In this document: positions 34,820-43,046 of the stretch, one piece after another
How positions within the stretch are numbered: position 1 is the stretch's first letter
Layout: each line of letters opens with the position of its first letter
From: Stenotrophomonas maltophilia D457
Lineage (GTDB): Bacteria > Pseudomonadota > Gammaproteobacteria > Xanthomonadales > Xanthomonadaceae
Assembly: GCF_000284595.1 (NCBI RefSeq)
Contig: NC_017671.1
Span: 3,071,001 to 3,135,000, forward strand
Direction: 5' to 3'
DNA length: 64,000 nucleotides
Notes under the pieces: generated by a model
The model's input: only the letters and a program-made list of their open reading frames with translations
The model's database searches: none
What the model was told of the DNA's origin: nothing
Program-made: the position numbers and the translations under genes

Positions 34820-35476
34820 TCATGCGGCCTCGAAGCGGGCGCGCACCTCGGCGGTCACCGCCGGCATCGGCAGGAAGCGCGGCTGCCCGCGCACGCGCTG
34901 CAACCAGGCGCGAACTTCCGGGAACGGCTGCAGGCTGATTCCACCCTCGCCTGCGACGTCGGTATAGGCGAACAGCGCGATGTCGGCGATGCCGTACCCA
35001 CTGCCGGTGAACCATTGCGCATCACGCAGGTGCTGCTCCATCACCGCCAGTGCAGTGGCGGCGCGCTCGTGCAGGCGTGGCAGTTCGGCGCGGCGCGGCG
35101 ACCCAGGCGGGGTCCAGCCGCGGATGAAGCGCGCGACCGCTACGCACGGCTCGTGCGTGTACTGCTCGAAGAACATCCAGCTCAGTGCCTGCGCGCGCTC
35201 CCAGCCATCGTTGGGCAGGTAGGGCGTGCCTTCGGCCAGCCAGAAAAGGATCGCATTGGACTCGGTCAGCACGCGGCCATCGTCGCGGACGATCAACGGC
35301 ACCTTGGCATTGGGATTGAGCGCGAGGAACTCGGGGGTGTGGGTCTGGCCGTGGGCACTGTCCACTTCCACCCAGCGGTAGCGGCTGCCGAGCTGCTCCA
35401 GCAGCAGGCGGACCTTGTGGCAGTTGCCTGACACCGACATGCCGTGCACCGTCAACGGGACGCGCTCTTCCACCAT
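34820..35476 (-). CDS. Glutathione S-transferase family protein
   Basis: 218 residues. The N-terminal thioredoxin-like domain (about 1-80) has VHGMSVSGNCHKVRLLLEQLG, NPNAKVPLIV and LTESNAILFWLAEG, the glutathione-site ES motif. The helical C-terminal domain follows. The sequence pattern fits the bacterial beta/nu-like GSTs. The ATG at 35476 was chosen with GGGAG six bases upstream; the frame stays open upstream through REP repeats, which are not coding. Possible roles are detoxification or dehalogenation; the substrate is unknown. Confidence 0.88.
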   Translation of the reverse strand: MVEERVPLTVHGMSVSGNCHKVRLLLEQLGSRYRWVEVDSAHGQTHTPEFLALNPNAKVPLIVRDDGRVLTESNAILFWLAEGTPYLPNDGWERAQALSWMFFEQYTHEPCVAVARFIRGWTPPGSPRRAELPRLHERAATALAVMEQHLRDAQWFTGSGYGIADIALFAYTDVAGEGGISLQPFPEVRAWLQRVRGQPRFLPMPAVTAEVRARFEAA

Positions 35477-35569
35477 TGCCTGCTCCCTCGGATCCGGCCG
35501 GCGGCCGGCTGCGTGCAGTCTGGCAAGCACGCCACTGAATGCCAAGCGCGGGTGCAGCATGACTACACG

Positions 35570-35680
35570 GTAGTGCCGGCCGCTGGCCGGCAACCTCGAT
35601 GCAGCTGGTAGTGCCGGCCGCTGGCCGGCATCCTCGATGCAGCTGGATCCAAGCGATTGCCGGCCAGCGGCCGGCACTAC
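35570..35680. repeat. REP cluster (GCCGGCC type) with a 38-bp tandem duplication
   Basis: GTAGTGCCGGCCGCTGGCCG... occurs at 35570-35592 and 35608-35630 in direct orientation and inverted at 35658-35680. The first two are part of a 38-bp unit duplicated in tandem (35570-35607 and 35608-35645, one mismatch) that includes CCTCGATGCAGCTG. The cluster separates the GST and GNAT genes. Confidence 0.9.
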
Positions 35681-35690
35681 CAAGCCACGC

Positions 35691-36233
35691 TCAGCGCGCG
35701 CGTTGCCGCCACTGTTCGCGCGACTGGCCCCAGATCTGCATGGGCTTGCCGTTGTATGGCGCCGGCAACTCCCCCATGCGCAGCAGGGTGCTGCCGAGCT
35801 TGCGTGCCACGGCCCGCGAGTTGTCGTTGTCCTCGGCGATGGTATGGATCACCTCAGCCCAGCCCAGCGTATCGAACGCCCAGTCGATCGCCGCGACCGC
35901 CGCCTCCGGCGCATAGCCCCGGCCCCAGCTGGCATGGCGGATGCCCCAACCAACCTCGGTACCCGGCCAGTCCTGCGGCTGCCACGGTCCCATCCGCCCG
36001 ATCCAGTCGCCGCTGGATTTCTCGATCACGCTGAACATCGAGAAGCCGAACAGCTGCCAGGCGCCGGCCAGGCTGCAGAAACCGCGCCAGGCCACCGAGG
36101 GTGGCTGCACGCCGCCCAGGGTACGCATCGTGGCCTCGTCGGCGCAGAACGCCAGGTACGGCTCGTAGTCCTCGCGAAGCAGCGGGCGCAGGATCAGCCG
36201 CTCGGTTTCGATGCGCAGGTCGAAGATGCTCAT
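35691..36233 (-). CDS. GNAT family N-acetyltransferase (RimJ/RimL-like)
   Basis: 180 residues. IETERLILRPLLREDYEPYL at the N-terminus is typical of RimJ/RimL-type acetyltransferases, VGWGIRHASWGRGYAPEAA is the acetyl-CoA-binding loop, and VIHTIAEDNDNSRAVARKLG is the third conserved block. The ATG at 36233 gives the normal family start; upstream in-frame codons are not supported. The substrate may be a protein N-terminus or a small amine. The stop is 10 bp from the REP cluster. Confidence 0.87.
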   Translation of the reverse strand: MSIFDLRIETERLILRPLLREDYEPYLAFCADEATMRTLGGVQPPSVAWRGFCSLAGAWQLFGFSMFSVIEKSSGDWIGRMGPWQPQDWPGTEVGWGIRHASWGRGYAPEAAVAAIDWAFDTLGWAEVIHTIAEDNDNSRAVARKLGSTLLRMGELPAPYNGKPMQIWGQSREQWRQRAR

Positions 36234-36359
36234 GCCGGCTCCATGTCGAAGGGAGCACCCATGATGGAGGATGGCTTCCCTGCGCGGATGAATATCGCCG
36301 GTCGCAATGAAACGGGCCGGCATGAGCCGGCCCGTCAGGTACTGCATGCTGCGCCGGGA

Positions 36360-37205
36360 TTACTGGCGCGTGGCTGCGGCAGTGGCACCGGCGGCAGCGG
36401 TCTGCGTGACCAGCTGGCCATCGACCACCGGCAGGCGATCGCTGGCCGGCTTGTTGTCCATGCGCACGGTCTTCTCCGCGCCGTCATAGCGGTAGGTCAC
36501 GTTGTAACCCTTCACCACGTCGTTGGTACCCATGGCAATGCGGTTGCCCGGCTTGCTGGCCATGCGCATGGTGCCGGTGGTGCCATCCTCATTGCGGTAG
36601 GTCACGTTGTAGCCGGTGACGCGGCTCGACTCGGAGGTGGCGGTCTCGGTGTGGCACTGGCGCTCGGTGCGGTTGACCACACGGCCACCCACATGGCGCT
36701 TGTCGATCTGGTTGCCGATGAAGCCGCCGGCCACGGCACCGGCGGCGGTCGCGGCCTTCTTGCCGTTGCCGCCACCGACCTGGTTGCCGAGCAGGCCACC
36801 GACCACAGCGCCGACCACGGTGCCGCCGACGTTGCCATCGCGTTCCGGCAGGCGTTCCTGCACCGTCACGTCCTGGCAGACTTCACGAGGAGTCTGGGTC
36901 GTGGACGTTTCGCGCACCGCATCGGTGCCGATCACGGTGGCGTAGGCCTTCTGCTTCTCGGTGATCGGGTCAACCTTCAGCACATCGGCATATTCAAGCC
37001 CGCGCGGCGCGGACGGGTCCAGCTTGTCACCACGTGCGCCGTCGTCAGAAGCGTTACCTTCAACGAGGCGCGATTCACCATTGGGGGTTCCGGCGCTGAT
37101 GGAATCGGGCGACTTGTCACCACTCTTCATGAAGGCGGCGGTGGCGATGCCACCGACCAGCAGCGCGCCCGCTGCGACCAGGACAGTTGTAGTTGTGCTT
37201 TTCAT
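36360..37205 (-). CDS. Glycine-zipper (2TM, Rick_17kDa-like) envelope protein
   Basis: 281 residues. An N-terminal membrane anchor (TTTTVLVAAGALLVGGIATAAF) is followed by a linker and a glycine-zipper segment (about 150-195: GGTVVGAVVGGLLGNQVGGG, AGAVAGGFIGNQIDK). The C-terminal part has repeated YNVTYR motifs (VTGYNVTYRNEDG, VKGYNVTYRYDGA), likely a beta-rich domain. AAGGAG precedes the ATG at 37205. The glycine zipper resembles the 17-kDa surface-antigen family, which stabilises the envelope. It shares the zipper pattern with the lipoprotein at 39864. Function unknown. Confidence 0.82.
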   Translation of the reverse strand: MKSTTTTVLVAAGALLVGGIATAAFMKSGDKSPDSISAGTPNGESRLVEGNASDDGARGDKLDPSAPRGLEYADVLKVDPITEKQKAYATVIGTDAVRETSTTQTPREVCQDVTVQERLPERDGNVGGTVVGAVVGGLLGNQVGGGNGKKAATAAGAVAGGFIGNQIDKRHVGGRVVNRTERQCHTETATSESSRVTGYNVTYRNEDGTTGTMRMASKPGNRIAMGTNDVVKGYNVTYRYDGAEKTVRMDNKPASDRLPVVDGQLVTQTAAAGATAAATRQ

Positions 37206-37368
37206 GACCTGCTCCTTGCGGACCATCCGCAACGTTCTCGGGGCAGATTGCAGCATGCGCTGCCTGAACGGAATCTCCACATTTCCTGCTCATTCCGATA
37301 ACCCATTCAGCATCGGGAAATGCTGGGCCCGTGGTAGCGTTTGCATATTCCCCACGAGGCTTCCCGCC

Positions 37369-37584
37369 ATGGCCAACCCGATGCTGCTGCCGGTACTGCA
37401 ATGGGCCCGCCGGCTGCGCTACCCCACCCTGTTCAAGCTCACCGCCGGCCTGTTCGTGCTGACCTTGTTCATCCCGGACCCGATCCCGTTCGTCGATGAG
37501 CTGGTGCTGGGCTTCGGCACGCTGCTGCTGGCCAACTGGAAGAGCCGCAACGCCGCAACACCTCCGCCGCTGGAACAGCGTTGA
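37369..37584 (+). CDS. Small membrane protein (DUF6116-like)
   Basis: 71 residues: MANPMLLPVLQWARRLRYPTL, then a hydrophobic segment (FKLTAGLFVLTLFIPDPIPF) and a second one (LVLGFGTLLLANWK). It matches a small Xanthomonadaceae family of unknown function that typically precedes a TatD-type gene. The start at 37369 fits the conserved N-terminus. Its stop TGA overlaps the TTG start of the next gene by 4 bases (TTGA), implying translational coupling. Confidence 0.7.
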   Translation: MANPMLLPVLQWARRLRYPTLFKLTAGLFVLTLFIPDPIPFVDELVLGFGTLLLANWKSRNAATPPPLEQR

Positions 37585-38354
37585 GCATCCTGGTTGACAG
37601 CCACTGCCATCTGGATGCCAGCGGGTTCGACCGTGACCGCGCTGCGGTGATCGAGCGTGCGCAGGCCGCGGGGGTGCGCCAGCAGGTGGTACCGGCGGTG
37701 ACCGCGGCCAGCTGGCCGAAGCTGCGTGAGGTCTGCCAGCAGGCGCCGGGGCTGTACCCGGCCTACGGCCTGCATCCGATGTTCCTGGCCGATCACCAGC
37801 CCGGGCACCTGCCACTGATGCGCGAGTGGATCGAGCGCGAACGCCCCTGTGCGATCGGCGAATGCGGCCTGGACTTCTTTGTCGAAGGGCTGGACGCCGA
37901 CGCCCAGCAGGCGTATTTCATCGGCCAGCTGGAACTGGCCCGCGAATTCGAGTTGCCGGTGATCGTGCACGCGCGACGCGCGGTGGATGCGGTGATCGCC
38001 GCCATCCGCCGCGTCGGCGGCCTGCGCGGCGTGGTGCACAGCTTTTCCGGCAGCCCGGAACAGGCCGCGCAACTGCACAGGCAGGGCTTCCTGCTCGGCC
38101 TCGGTGGCCCACTGACCTACGATCGCGCGCAACGGCTGCAGCGGCTGGTGCGCGAGATGCCGCTGGAACAGTTGCTGCTGGAAACCGACGCGCCCGACCA
38201 GCCCGACGCCGGCATCCGCGGCCAGCGCAACGAGCCAGCGCGGCTGGCGACCATTGCCCGGCACGTGGCCGCACTGCGCGGGATGGAGCTGGAAGCCGTG
38301 GCCCAGGCCACGACGGAGAATGCGCGGCGATTGTTCGCGCTGCCGGCAATGTAA
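37581..38354 (+). CDS. TatD family metal-dependent hydrolase
   Basis: 257 residues, an amidohydrolase-like TIM barrel. Metal ligands are visible: SHCHLD (about 7-12), IGECGLDFF with the conserved Glu, VIVHARRAVD, VHSFSG and LLLETDAPDQP. TatD-type proteins act as 3'-5' DNA/RNA exonucleases and D-aminoacyl-tRNA-like deacylases have a related fold. The start codon is TTG at 37581, coupled to the preceding small gene; no ATG gives the conserved SHCHLD at the right place. It is convergent with tcdA, with one REP between them. Confidence 0.9.
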   Translation: MSILVDSHCHLDASGFDRDRAAVIERAQAAGVRQQVVPAVTAASWPKLREVCQQAPGLYPAYGLHPMFLADHQPGHLPLMREWIERERPCAIGECGLDFFVEGLDADAQQAYFIGQLELAREFELPVIVHARRAVDAVIAAIRRVGGLRGVVHSFSGSPEQAAQLHRQGFLLGLGGPLTYDRAQRLQRLVREMPLEQLLLETDAPDQPDAGIRGQRNEPARLATIARHVAALRGMELEAVAQATTENARRLFALPAM

Positions 38355-38357
38355 CGG

Positions 38358-38381
38358 GTAGGTGCCGGCCGCTGGCCGGCA
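38358..38381. repeat. REP element, single (GCCGGCC type)
   Basis: GTAGGTGCCGGCCGCTGGCC followed by GGCA, a GTAG-headed palindrome between the convergent tatD-like and tcdA genes, 3 bp and 7 bp from their stops. It is the only hairpin there and may serve as terminator. Confidence 0.85.
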
Positions 38382-38388
38382 CGATCCA

Positions 38389-39213
38389 TCACACCGCGCT
38401 GGCCTCGACCGCATCCACCTTCACCTTCTTCGGCTCCAGCAGCATCTCCAGCGCCTTGCCAACCGCCGCGAAGGCGAACGCGCCGGTGATGTGGGTTGCC
38501 GCGCCCAGGCCGGCACCACAGTCCAGCTTCAACGCCGCATCGGCGCCCAGGTTCGGACGGATGCCGCAGACGCTGCCATCGGCCTGCGGGTACTTCACAT
38601 TCTCCAGCGAATACACCGCCGGTACGCCGAAATAGCGCTTGGCGTTCTTCGGGAAGTTGAATTCGCTGCGCAGCTTCTTGCGGATCAGCGCCAGCATGGC
38701 GTCGTGCTCGGTGCGAGAGAGATCGCGGATGCGCACCAGGGTCGGATCGGTACGGCCACCGGCGGCACCGACGGTCAGCAACGGCAGCTTGCGGCGGCGG
38801 CACCATGCGATCGTCTCGACCTTGACCCGGAAGCTGTCGCAGGCATCGATCACCAGATCGAACCCCCGGTCCAGCAGCTCGGCCATGTTGGACACGGTCA
38901 GGAATGCCTGCACCGCGTCGACCCCGATGTCCGGATTGATCGCACGGCAACGCTCGGCCATCGCCTCGGCCTTGTTGCGGCCGTAGTTGCCTTCCATCGC
39001 CGGCAGCTGCCGGTTGGTGTTGGACACGCAGATATCGTCGGCATCGATCAGGGTCAGGTGGCCGACGGCCGAACGGGCCAGCGCCTCCACCACCCACGAG
39101 CCGACGCCGCCCATGCCGACCACCGCCACGCGGCTGCCCTGCAGGCGCTCGAGTGCACCCACGCCGTACAGCCGTTCGATGCCGGCGAAGCGTTGTTTGA
39201 CCTGTTCGTTCAT
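38389..39213 (-). CDS. tcdA: tRNA threonylcarbamoyladenosine dehydratase
   Basis: 274 residues of the ThiF/MoeB/E1-like fold. It cyclises t6A37 of tRNAs to ct6A using ATP. The N-terminus QRFAGIERLYGVGALERLQ is typical of TcdA (CsdL/YgdL), GMGGVGSWVVEALARS is the nucleotide-binding loop, LIDADDICVSNTNRQ the adenylation motif, and the C-terminal half contains the conserved CGIRPN and FAFAAVGKALEMLL. In E. coli it works with the CsdA-CsdE sulphur relay, which is not encoded here. Length matches the family. Confidence 0.94.
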   Translation of the reverse strand: MNEQVKQRFAGIERLYGVGALERLQGSRVAVVGMGGVGSWVVEALARSAVGHLTLIDADDICVSNTNRQLPAMEGNYGRNKAEAMAERCRAINPDIGVDAVQAFLTVSNMAELLDRGFDLVIDACDSFRVKVETIAWCRRRKLPLLTVGAAGGRTDPTLVRIRDLSRTEHDAMLALIRKKLRSEFNFPKNAKRYFGVPAVYSLENVKYPQADGSVCGIRPNLGADAALKLDCGAGLGAATHITGAFAFAAVGKALEMLLEPKKVKVDAVEASAV

Positions 39214-39292
39214 CGGGCTATTTTAACGTGCAGGTGCTGGCGCCCGCAGTACGCCGGCGTCGAACCCACCGTTGCACGCCCGGAGTGCCCGC

Positions 39293-39727
39293 ATGAATGC
39301 CAGCCCGCCCCGCCGCCTGTCCAGCGCCCATCGCTACCTGTTCGTGCTCTGCCTGGGCCTGCTGATCGGCCTGATCGCCACGGTAATGGTCGGCCGCGCC
39401 CTGCAGGCGCGTCGCGATCCGTTCCCGGGCAGCCTGATGCAGGTGATGCAGCGGCAGTCACAGCTGCTGCAGCAGGCCCAGCTGCAGAACCGCTGCAGCC
39501 TGGCTGACAGCGTGCCACGGCTGCAGGTGCTGCGCCTGCTGTCCAATGACCTGGACCAGGCGTTTCCCGGGCTGAAGGACAGTGCGCAGTTCCAGCAGCA
39601 CGCCAGCCAGCTGCGCGGCAACCTCAACACGGCGCTGGCCTCACCCCCCGGCGACTGCAGGGCCCTCGCCCAGCTGGTGGAAACACTGCAGGCGGACTGC
39701 CGCGCCTGCCACCAGGATTTCCGCTGA
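39293..39727 (+). CDS. Membrane-anchored cytochrome c'-like protein with C-terminal CXXCH
   Basis: 144 residues. A basic start and one hydrophobic helix (YLFVLCLGLLIGLIATVMVG) anchor it, with the rest in the periplasm. The remainder is helical and ends in DCRACHQDFR: the CXXCH haem-binding site is 4 residues from the C-terminus, exactly where class II cytochromes c (cytochrome c') carry it (CXXCHXXFR). An alpha-helical bundle of about 110 residues fits that fold. An uncleaved anchor is unusual for this class. Electron transfer or NO/CO binding is plausible but unproven. The ATG at 39293 was chosen for the membrane anchor. Confidence 0.65.
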   Translation: MNASPPRRLSSAHRYLFVLCLGLLIGLIATVMVGRALQARRDPFPGSLMQVMQRQSQLLQQAQLQNRCSLADSVPRLQVLRLLSNDLDQAFPGLKDSAQFQQHASQLRGNLNTALASPPGDCRALAQLVETLQADCRACHQDFR

Positions 39728-39863
39728 GCCGCATTCATCCTGCAGCCGGGCAGCACGCACACGGTTGGCGCGTTGTTCACGTTCGAAAGGAGAGGATTCG
39801 TCCACCCTGCTGCACGACGCAGCACCACCCAACCCACCCGCCTTCACGGCCAGGAGACGCCCC

Positions 39864-40358
39864 ATGAAGATCCAGCTCATCGCCGCCAGCGCCATCGCTA
39901 CCCTCGCGCTGGCTGGCTGTGCCACCTCGCCCGGTTACAGCGGCGGTGGTTACAACAACGGCTACAACAACGGCGGCTACGGCAACAATGGCGGCTACAA
40001 CCAGGGCCGTTGCGCTGACTGTGGCATCGTCACCCGCATCAACACCGTGCCCTCGGGCCGCACCGCGCCCAGCGCGACCGGCGCGATCCTCGGCGGCATC
40101 GTCGGCGCCGTGGCCGGCCATGAAATCTCCGACCACACCGGTGGCAGCCGTGGCAACAAGAACATCGCCGCCGCCGCAGGCGCGGTCGGTGGTGCCCTGG
40201 CCGGCAACCAGATCCAGAAGAACGTCACCAGCGATACCTATGACATCAGCGTGCGCATGGATGATGGCCGCACCATCGTGGTCAACCAGCGCGATCTCGG
40301 CGGCATCCGCGAGAACACCTACGTGCGCGTCGTCAATGGCAAGGTCATCCTGCGCTGA
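39864..40358 (+). CDS. Glycine-zipper 2TM-domain lipoprotein
   Basis: 164 residues. Signal peptide MKIQLIAASAIATLALAGC has lipobox LAGC. A Tyr/Gly/Asn-rich repeat (GYNNGYNNGGYGNNGGYNQG) is followed by a glycine zipper (GAILGGIVGAVAGHEI, AGAVGGALAGNQIQK) and a small C-terminal domain (YDISVRMDDGRTIVVNQRD). It resembles SlyB/17-kDa-type outer-membrane lipoproteins and shares the zipper with the protein at 36360. AGGAG precedes the ATG at 39864. A bidirectional terminator follows. Confidence 0.85.
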   Translation: MKIQLIAASAIATLALAGCATSPGYSGGGYNNGYNNGGYGNNGGYNQGRCADCGIVTRINTVPSGRTAPSATGAILGGIVGAVAGHEISDHTGGSRGNKNIAAAAGAVGGALAGNQIQKNVTSDTYDISVRMDDGRTIVVNQRDLGGIRENTYVRVVNGKVILR

Positions 40359-40380
40359 CCTGCACCGGGCCAACGGCAAA

Positions 40381-40410
40381 GAAAAAGGCCCGCTTGCGCG
40401 GGCCTTTTTC
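40381..40410. terminator. Bidirectional terminator between the zipper lipoprotein and the cold-shock gene
   Basis: GAAAAAGGCCCGC-TTGC-GCGGGCCTTTTTC: a 13-bp perfect stem with A and T tracts at the ends, placed between convergent genes (22 bp from one stop, 20 bp from the other). It can end both transcripts. Confidence 0.9.
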
Positions 40411-40430
40411 ATGCCGACGGGCGGCGGGTA

Positions 40431-40640
40431 TTACACCGGCTGCACCTTGTCAGCCTGCAGGCCCTTCTGGCCCTGCACGACTTCGAAGCTCACAGTCTGG
40501 CCTTCCTTGAGGCTCTTGAAGCCCTGGGTCTCGATGGCGCGGAAGTGCACGAACACGTCCTCGCCATTCTGCCGGCTGATGAAGCCGAAGCCCTTCGCAT
40601 CATTGAACCACTTTACGGTACCGGTCTCGCGCTCAGCCAT
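40431..40640 (-). CDS. Cold-shock protein, CspA family
   Basis: 69 residues. It begins [19 protein letters not shown] and has both RNA-binding motifs, KGFGFI (RNP1) and VFVHF (RNP2), in a single OB fold. Such proteins melt RNA secondary structure. The ATG at 40640 with AGGGAG eight bases upstream is clearly preferred over an in-frame codon at 40721 in the leader. The upstream region (40641-40875, 235 bp, shared with the divergent DUF456 gene) is long enough for a structured leader; I see no canonical cold box. Confidence 0.94.
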   Translation of the reverse strand: MAERETGTVKWFNDAKGFGFISRQNGEDVFVHFRAIETQGFKSLKEGQTVSFEVVQGQKGLQADKVQPV

Positions 40641-40875
40641 CTCACTAACTCCCTTTGACTCTCTCTTGTTGTTGGAAACGCCCGGTGGGCGGCTGACAAG
40701 CAAGGGGGAAGCGAGGTGCATCGATGCAGCGGATCGGAAAGATCTTGCTTCATCAGGCCACGATCCACGGTGACCTTGCCAAGCTCAGCGACTGCAACTT
40801 AACCCGCCCAAAACGAAAAAGCAACTGGCAAAATCTTTCACTGTCAACCCCAAAACGGCCACCATACGGGACAGC

Positions 40876-41361
40876 ATGGGACTCTCATTCATCTTATATC
40901 TGCTAGCGGTCATTTTTGTCCTGATCGGCATCGCCGGCATCATCCTGCCGGCCCTCCCGGGCATCCCGCTGGTGTTCATCGGGCTGCTGCTGGCGGCCTG
41001 GGCCGACGGCTTCGCCCACGTCGGCTGGCCCACCCTGGTCGCGCTGGGCGTGCTGACCCTGCTTTCACTGTTGGTGGACGTGCTCGCCACCGTAGTTGGC
41101 GCGCAGCGCGTCGGCGCCAGCCGCAAGGCCCTGTGGGGCACCTTCGTCGGCAGCATCGTCGGCCTGTTCTTCATGCCCATCGGCCTGTTTGCCGGACCGC
41201 TGCTCGGCGCCCTGCTCGGCGAGTACTGGCACACCCGCGAACTCGGCCGCTCGACCAAGGTGGGCCTGGCGACCTGGCTCGGCATCCTGCTCGGCCTGGC
41301 ACTGAAACTGGCGGTGGTGATCGCGATGCTGGGCCTGTTCGCGTTCGCCTGGTTCTTCTGA
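40876..41361 (+). CDS. DUF456 family membrane protein
   Basis: 161 residues with four hydrophobic helices. IGIAGIILPALPGIPLVFIG near the N-terminus is the DUF456 hallmark, and the glycine-rich SIVGLFFMPIGLFAGPLLGALLGEY is a second conserved block. It is an inner-membrane protein of unknown function, present in many bacteria. It is divergent from the cold-shock gene. The ATG lies within ACAGCATGGG without a strong ribosome-binding site. Confidence 0.85.
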   Translation: MGLSFILYLLAVIFVLIGIAGIILPALPGIPLVFIGLLLAAWADGFAHVGWPTLVALGVLTLLSLLVDVLATVVGAQRVGASRKALWGTFVGSIVGLFFMPIGLFAGPLLGALLGEYWHTRELGRSTKVGLATWLGILLGLALKLAVVIAMLGLFAFAWFF

Positions 41362-41479
41362 GCCACCTAGCCTTCACGCCACGCGCACGCCGTGGCCGTG
41401 CATAAACGGTGGGGCTGGCCGCGATCCGGTGCAGCCGCCACACTGTGCGATTCCCGTATCCATCGAAGGGCCTGCTGCA

Positions 41480-42634
41480 ATGACCCTCCCCACGCTGCTT
41501 CCCCGTCTGGCGCCGCTGGCGCTTGCCCTGGCCAGTGCACCGTTGGCTGCGCAGGAGTTCGCGCCCAGCGCCGACACCTCGCCGGCCGCCTGCGCGGCGA
41601 TCACCACCGACGCGGCCCGCCTGGCCTGCTATGACCGCCTCTTCGGGCATACCCCGGAGGCCACCGCCGCCGCCGATGCCGCCGCCGAATCGGCTGCGCA
41701 GGCGCGCCGCGAGGAACGACAGACCGCGCGCGTGAGCCAGGGCGAGGAAAAGCTGCGCGAGCGGGTCAGCGACCTGTTCCGTCCGGCGGCACCGGACAGC
41801 GCGCTGGCCAATGCTGGCCGCGGTTCGCTGCTGGACAGCCGCTGGGAGCTGGCCGAGGACTCCAAGCTGGGGCCCTTCCAGCTGCGTGCCTACAAGCCGG
41901 TGTACCTGCTGCCGGCGTTCTGGACCAGCGACCGCAACACCACGCCGCATTCGCCGAACCCGGCCAACAGCGTGACGACCCCGCAGGTACTCGACAGTGC
42001 CGAGCTGAAGTTCCAGATCAGCTTCAAGACCAAGATCGCAGAGAACCTGTTCGGCGACAACGGCGACATCTGGGCTGGCTACACCCAGAGTTCGCGCTGG
42101 CAGGCCTACAACAGCGAGGATTCGCGCCCGTTCCGCGAAACCAACTACGAACCCGAAGTGATGATGGTGTTCCGCAACGGCTACTCGATCGGTGGCTGGC
42201 GCGGGCGCATGACCGGTATCAGCCTCAACCACCAGTCCAACGGACGGGCCGATCCGCTCTCGCGCAGCTGGAACCGGGTCATGCTCAACATCGGCCTGGA
42301 TCGCGAGAACTGGGCGCTGGTGCTGCGCCCGTGGTACCGCATCCCGGAAAGCCGCAGCGAAGACAATAATCCGGACATCGAGGATTACATGGGCCGGGGT
42401 GACGCGACCCTGATCTGGAACCGCAACGGGCATGAGGTCGCGCTGATGGCGCGTCATTCGCTGCGCACCGGCAACCGCTCCCACGGTGCACTGCAGCTGG
42501 ATTACGGCTTTCCGATCAGCAATCTGCTGCGTGGCCATGTGCAGATCTTCGACGGCTATGGCGAGAGCATGATCGACTACAACCACAAGGCCACCTATGT
42601 GGGCGTGGGCGTGTCGCTGCTGGAGTGGTTCTGA
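41480..42634 (+). CDS. pldA: Outer-membrane phospholipase A
   Basis: 384 residues. A signal peptide (ending around PLAAQ) and an N-terminal region (about 30-120) precede a 12-stranded barrel. The catalytic motif is visible in SLNHQSNGRADPLSRSWNR, corresponding to the His/Ser of OMPLA, with SRSWNR as the calcium and dimer region. The enzyme hydrolyses phospholipids that have moved to the outer leaflet and so keeps outer-membrane asymmetry. The N-terminal extension relative to E. coli (289 residues) is typical of Xanthomonadaceae. The ATG at 41480 was chosen for the signal peptide. The stop overlaps the arsC start by one base (TGATG). Confidence 0.93.
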   Translation: MTLPTLLPRLAPLALALASAPLAAQEFAPSADTSPAACAAITTDAARLACYDRLFGHTPEATAAADAAAESAAQARREERQTARVSQGEEKLRERVSDLFRPAAPDSALANAGRGSLLDSRWELAEDSKLGPFQLRAYKPVYLLPAFWTSDRNTTPHSPNPANSVTTPQVLDSAELKFQISFKTKIAENLFGDNGDIWAGYTQSSRWQAYNSEDSRPFRETNYEPEVMMVFRNGYSIGGWRGRMTGISLNHQSNGRADPLSRSWNRVMLNIGLDRENWALVLRPWYRIPESRSEDNNPDIEDYMGRGDATLIWNRNGHEVALMARHSLRTGNRSHGALQLDYGFPISNLLRGHVQIFDGYGESMIDYNHKATYVGVGVSLLEWF

Positions 42635-42975
42635 TGGACGTGACGATCTGGCACAACCCGGCCTGCAGCAACTCGCGCGGCGCACTGAAGCTGATCCGCG
42701 ATGCGGGCTTCGACCCGGTGGTGATCGAGTACCTGGGCACCCCACCCGACGCGGCCACGCTGCGCCAGGTGCTGGCCGAGTCGGCCCTGAGCGCGCGCGA
42801 CCTGGTGCGCAGCAAGGAGACCCAGTTCGCCGAACTCGGGCTGGAAGATGCCGACGATGCCACCCTGCTGGCTGCGATGGCCGAACACCCGCGCCTGATC
42901 AACCGCCCCGTGGTGCGCACGCCCAAGGGCACACGGCTGTGCCGCCCGCCGGAAACGGTGCTGGAGATCCTGTAA
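42634..42975 (+). CDS. arsC: Arsenate reductase, glutaredoxin-dependent
   Basis: 113 residues. TIWHNPACSNSRGAL contains the catalytic cysteine of the ArsC/YffB family (HNPXCXXSR), and the basic residues of the substrate site appear in INRPVVRTPKGTRLCRPPE. The first arginine-containing block (ALSARDLVRSKE) is also typical. It would reduce arsenate to arsenite with glutathione. No arsenite pump or arsR is adjacent, and the gene is coupled to pldA by a 1-bp overlap, so a role other than arsenic resistance (as for some Spx/YffB relatives) is possible. I chose the ATG at 42634; a GTG at 42625 lies inside pldA. Confidence 0.88.
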   Translation: MDVTIWHNPACSNSRGALKLIRDAGFDPVVIEYLGTPPDAATLRQVLAESALSARDLVRSKETQFAELGLEDADDATLLAAMAEHPRLINRPVVRTPKGTRLCRPPETVLEIL

Positions 42976-42977
42976 CG

Positions 42978-43043
42978 GAAAAGGGGACGGAGGGGATTAA
43001 GTCGTTTGTGCACAAACGACTTAATCCCCTCCGTCCCCTTTTC
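42978..43043. repeat. Perfect 66-bp palindrome
   Basis: Two 33-bp arms without loop: AAAAGGGGACGGAGGGGATT...GTTTGTG on the left, mirrored exactly on the right, centre at 43010/43011 (GTGCAC). It fills the gap between the convergent arsC and GST genes, 2 bp from one stop and 3 bp from the other. It may act as a bidirectional terminator; it also resembles a dispersed repeat. Confidence 0.95.
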
Positions 43044-43046
43044 TGG

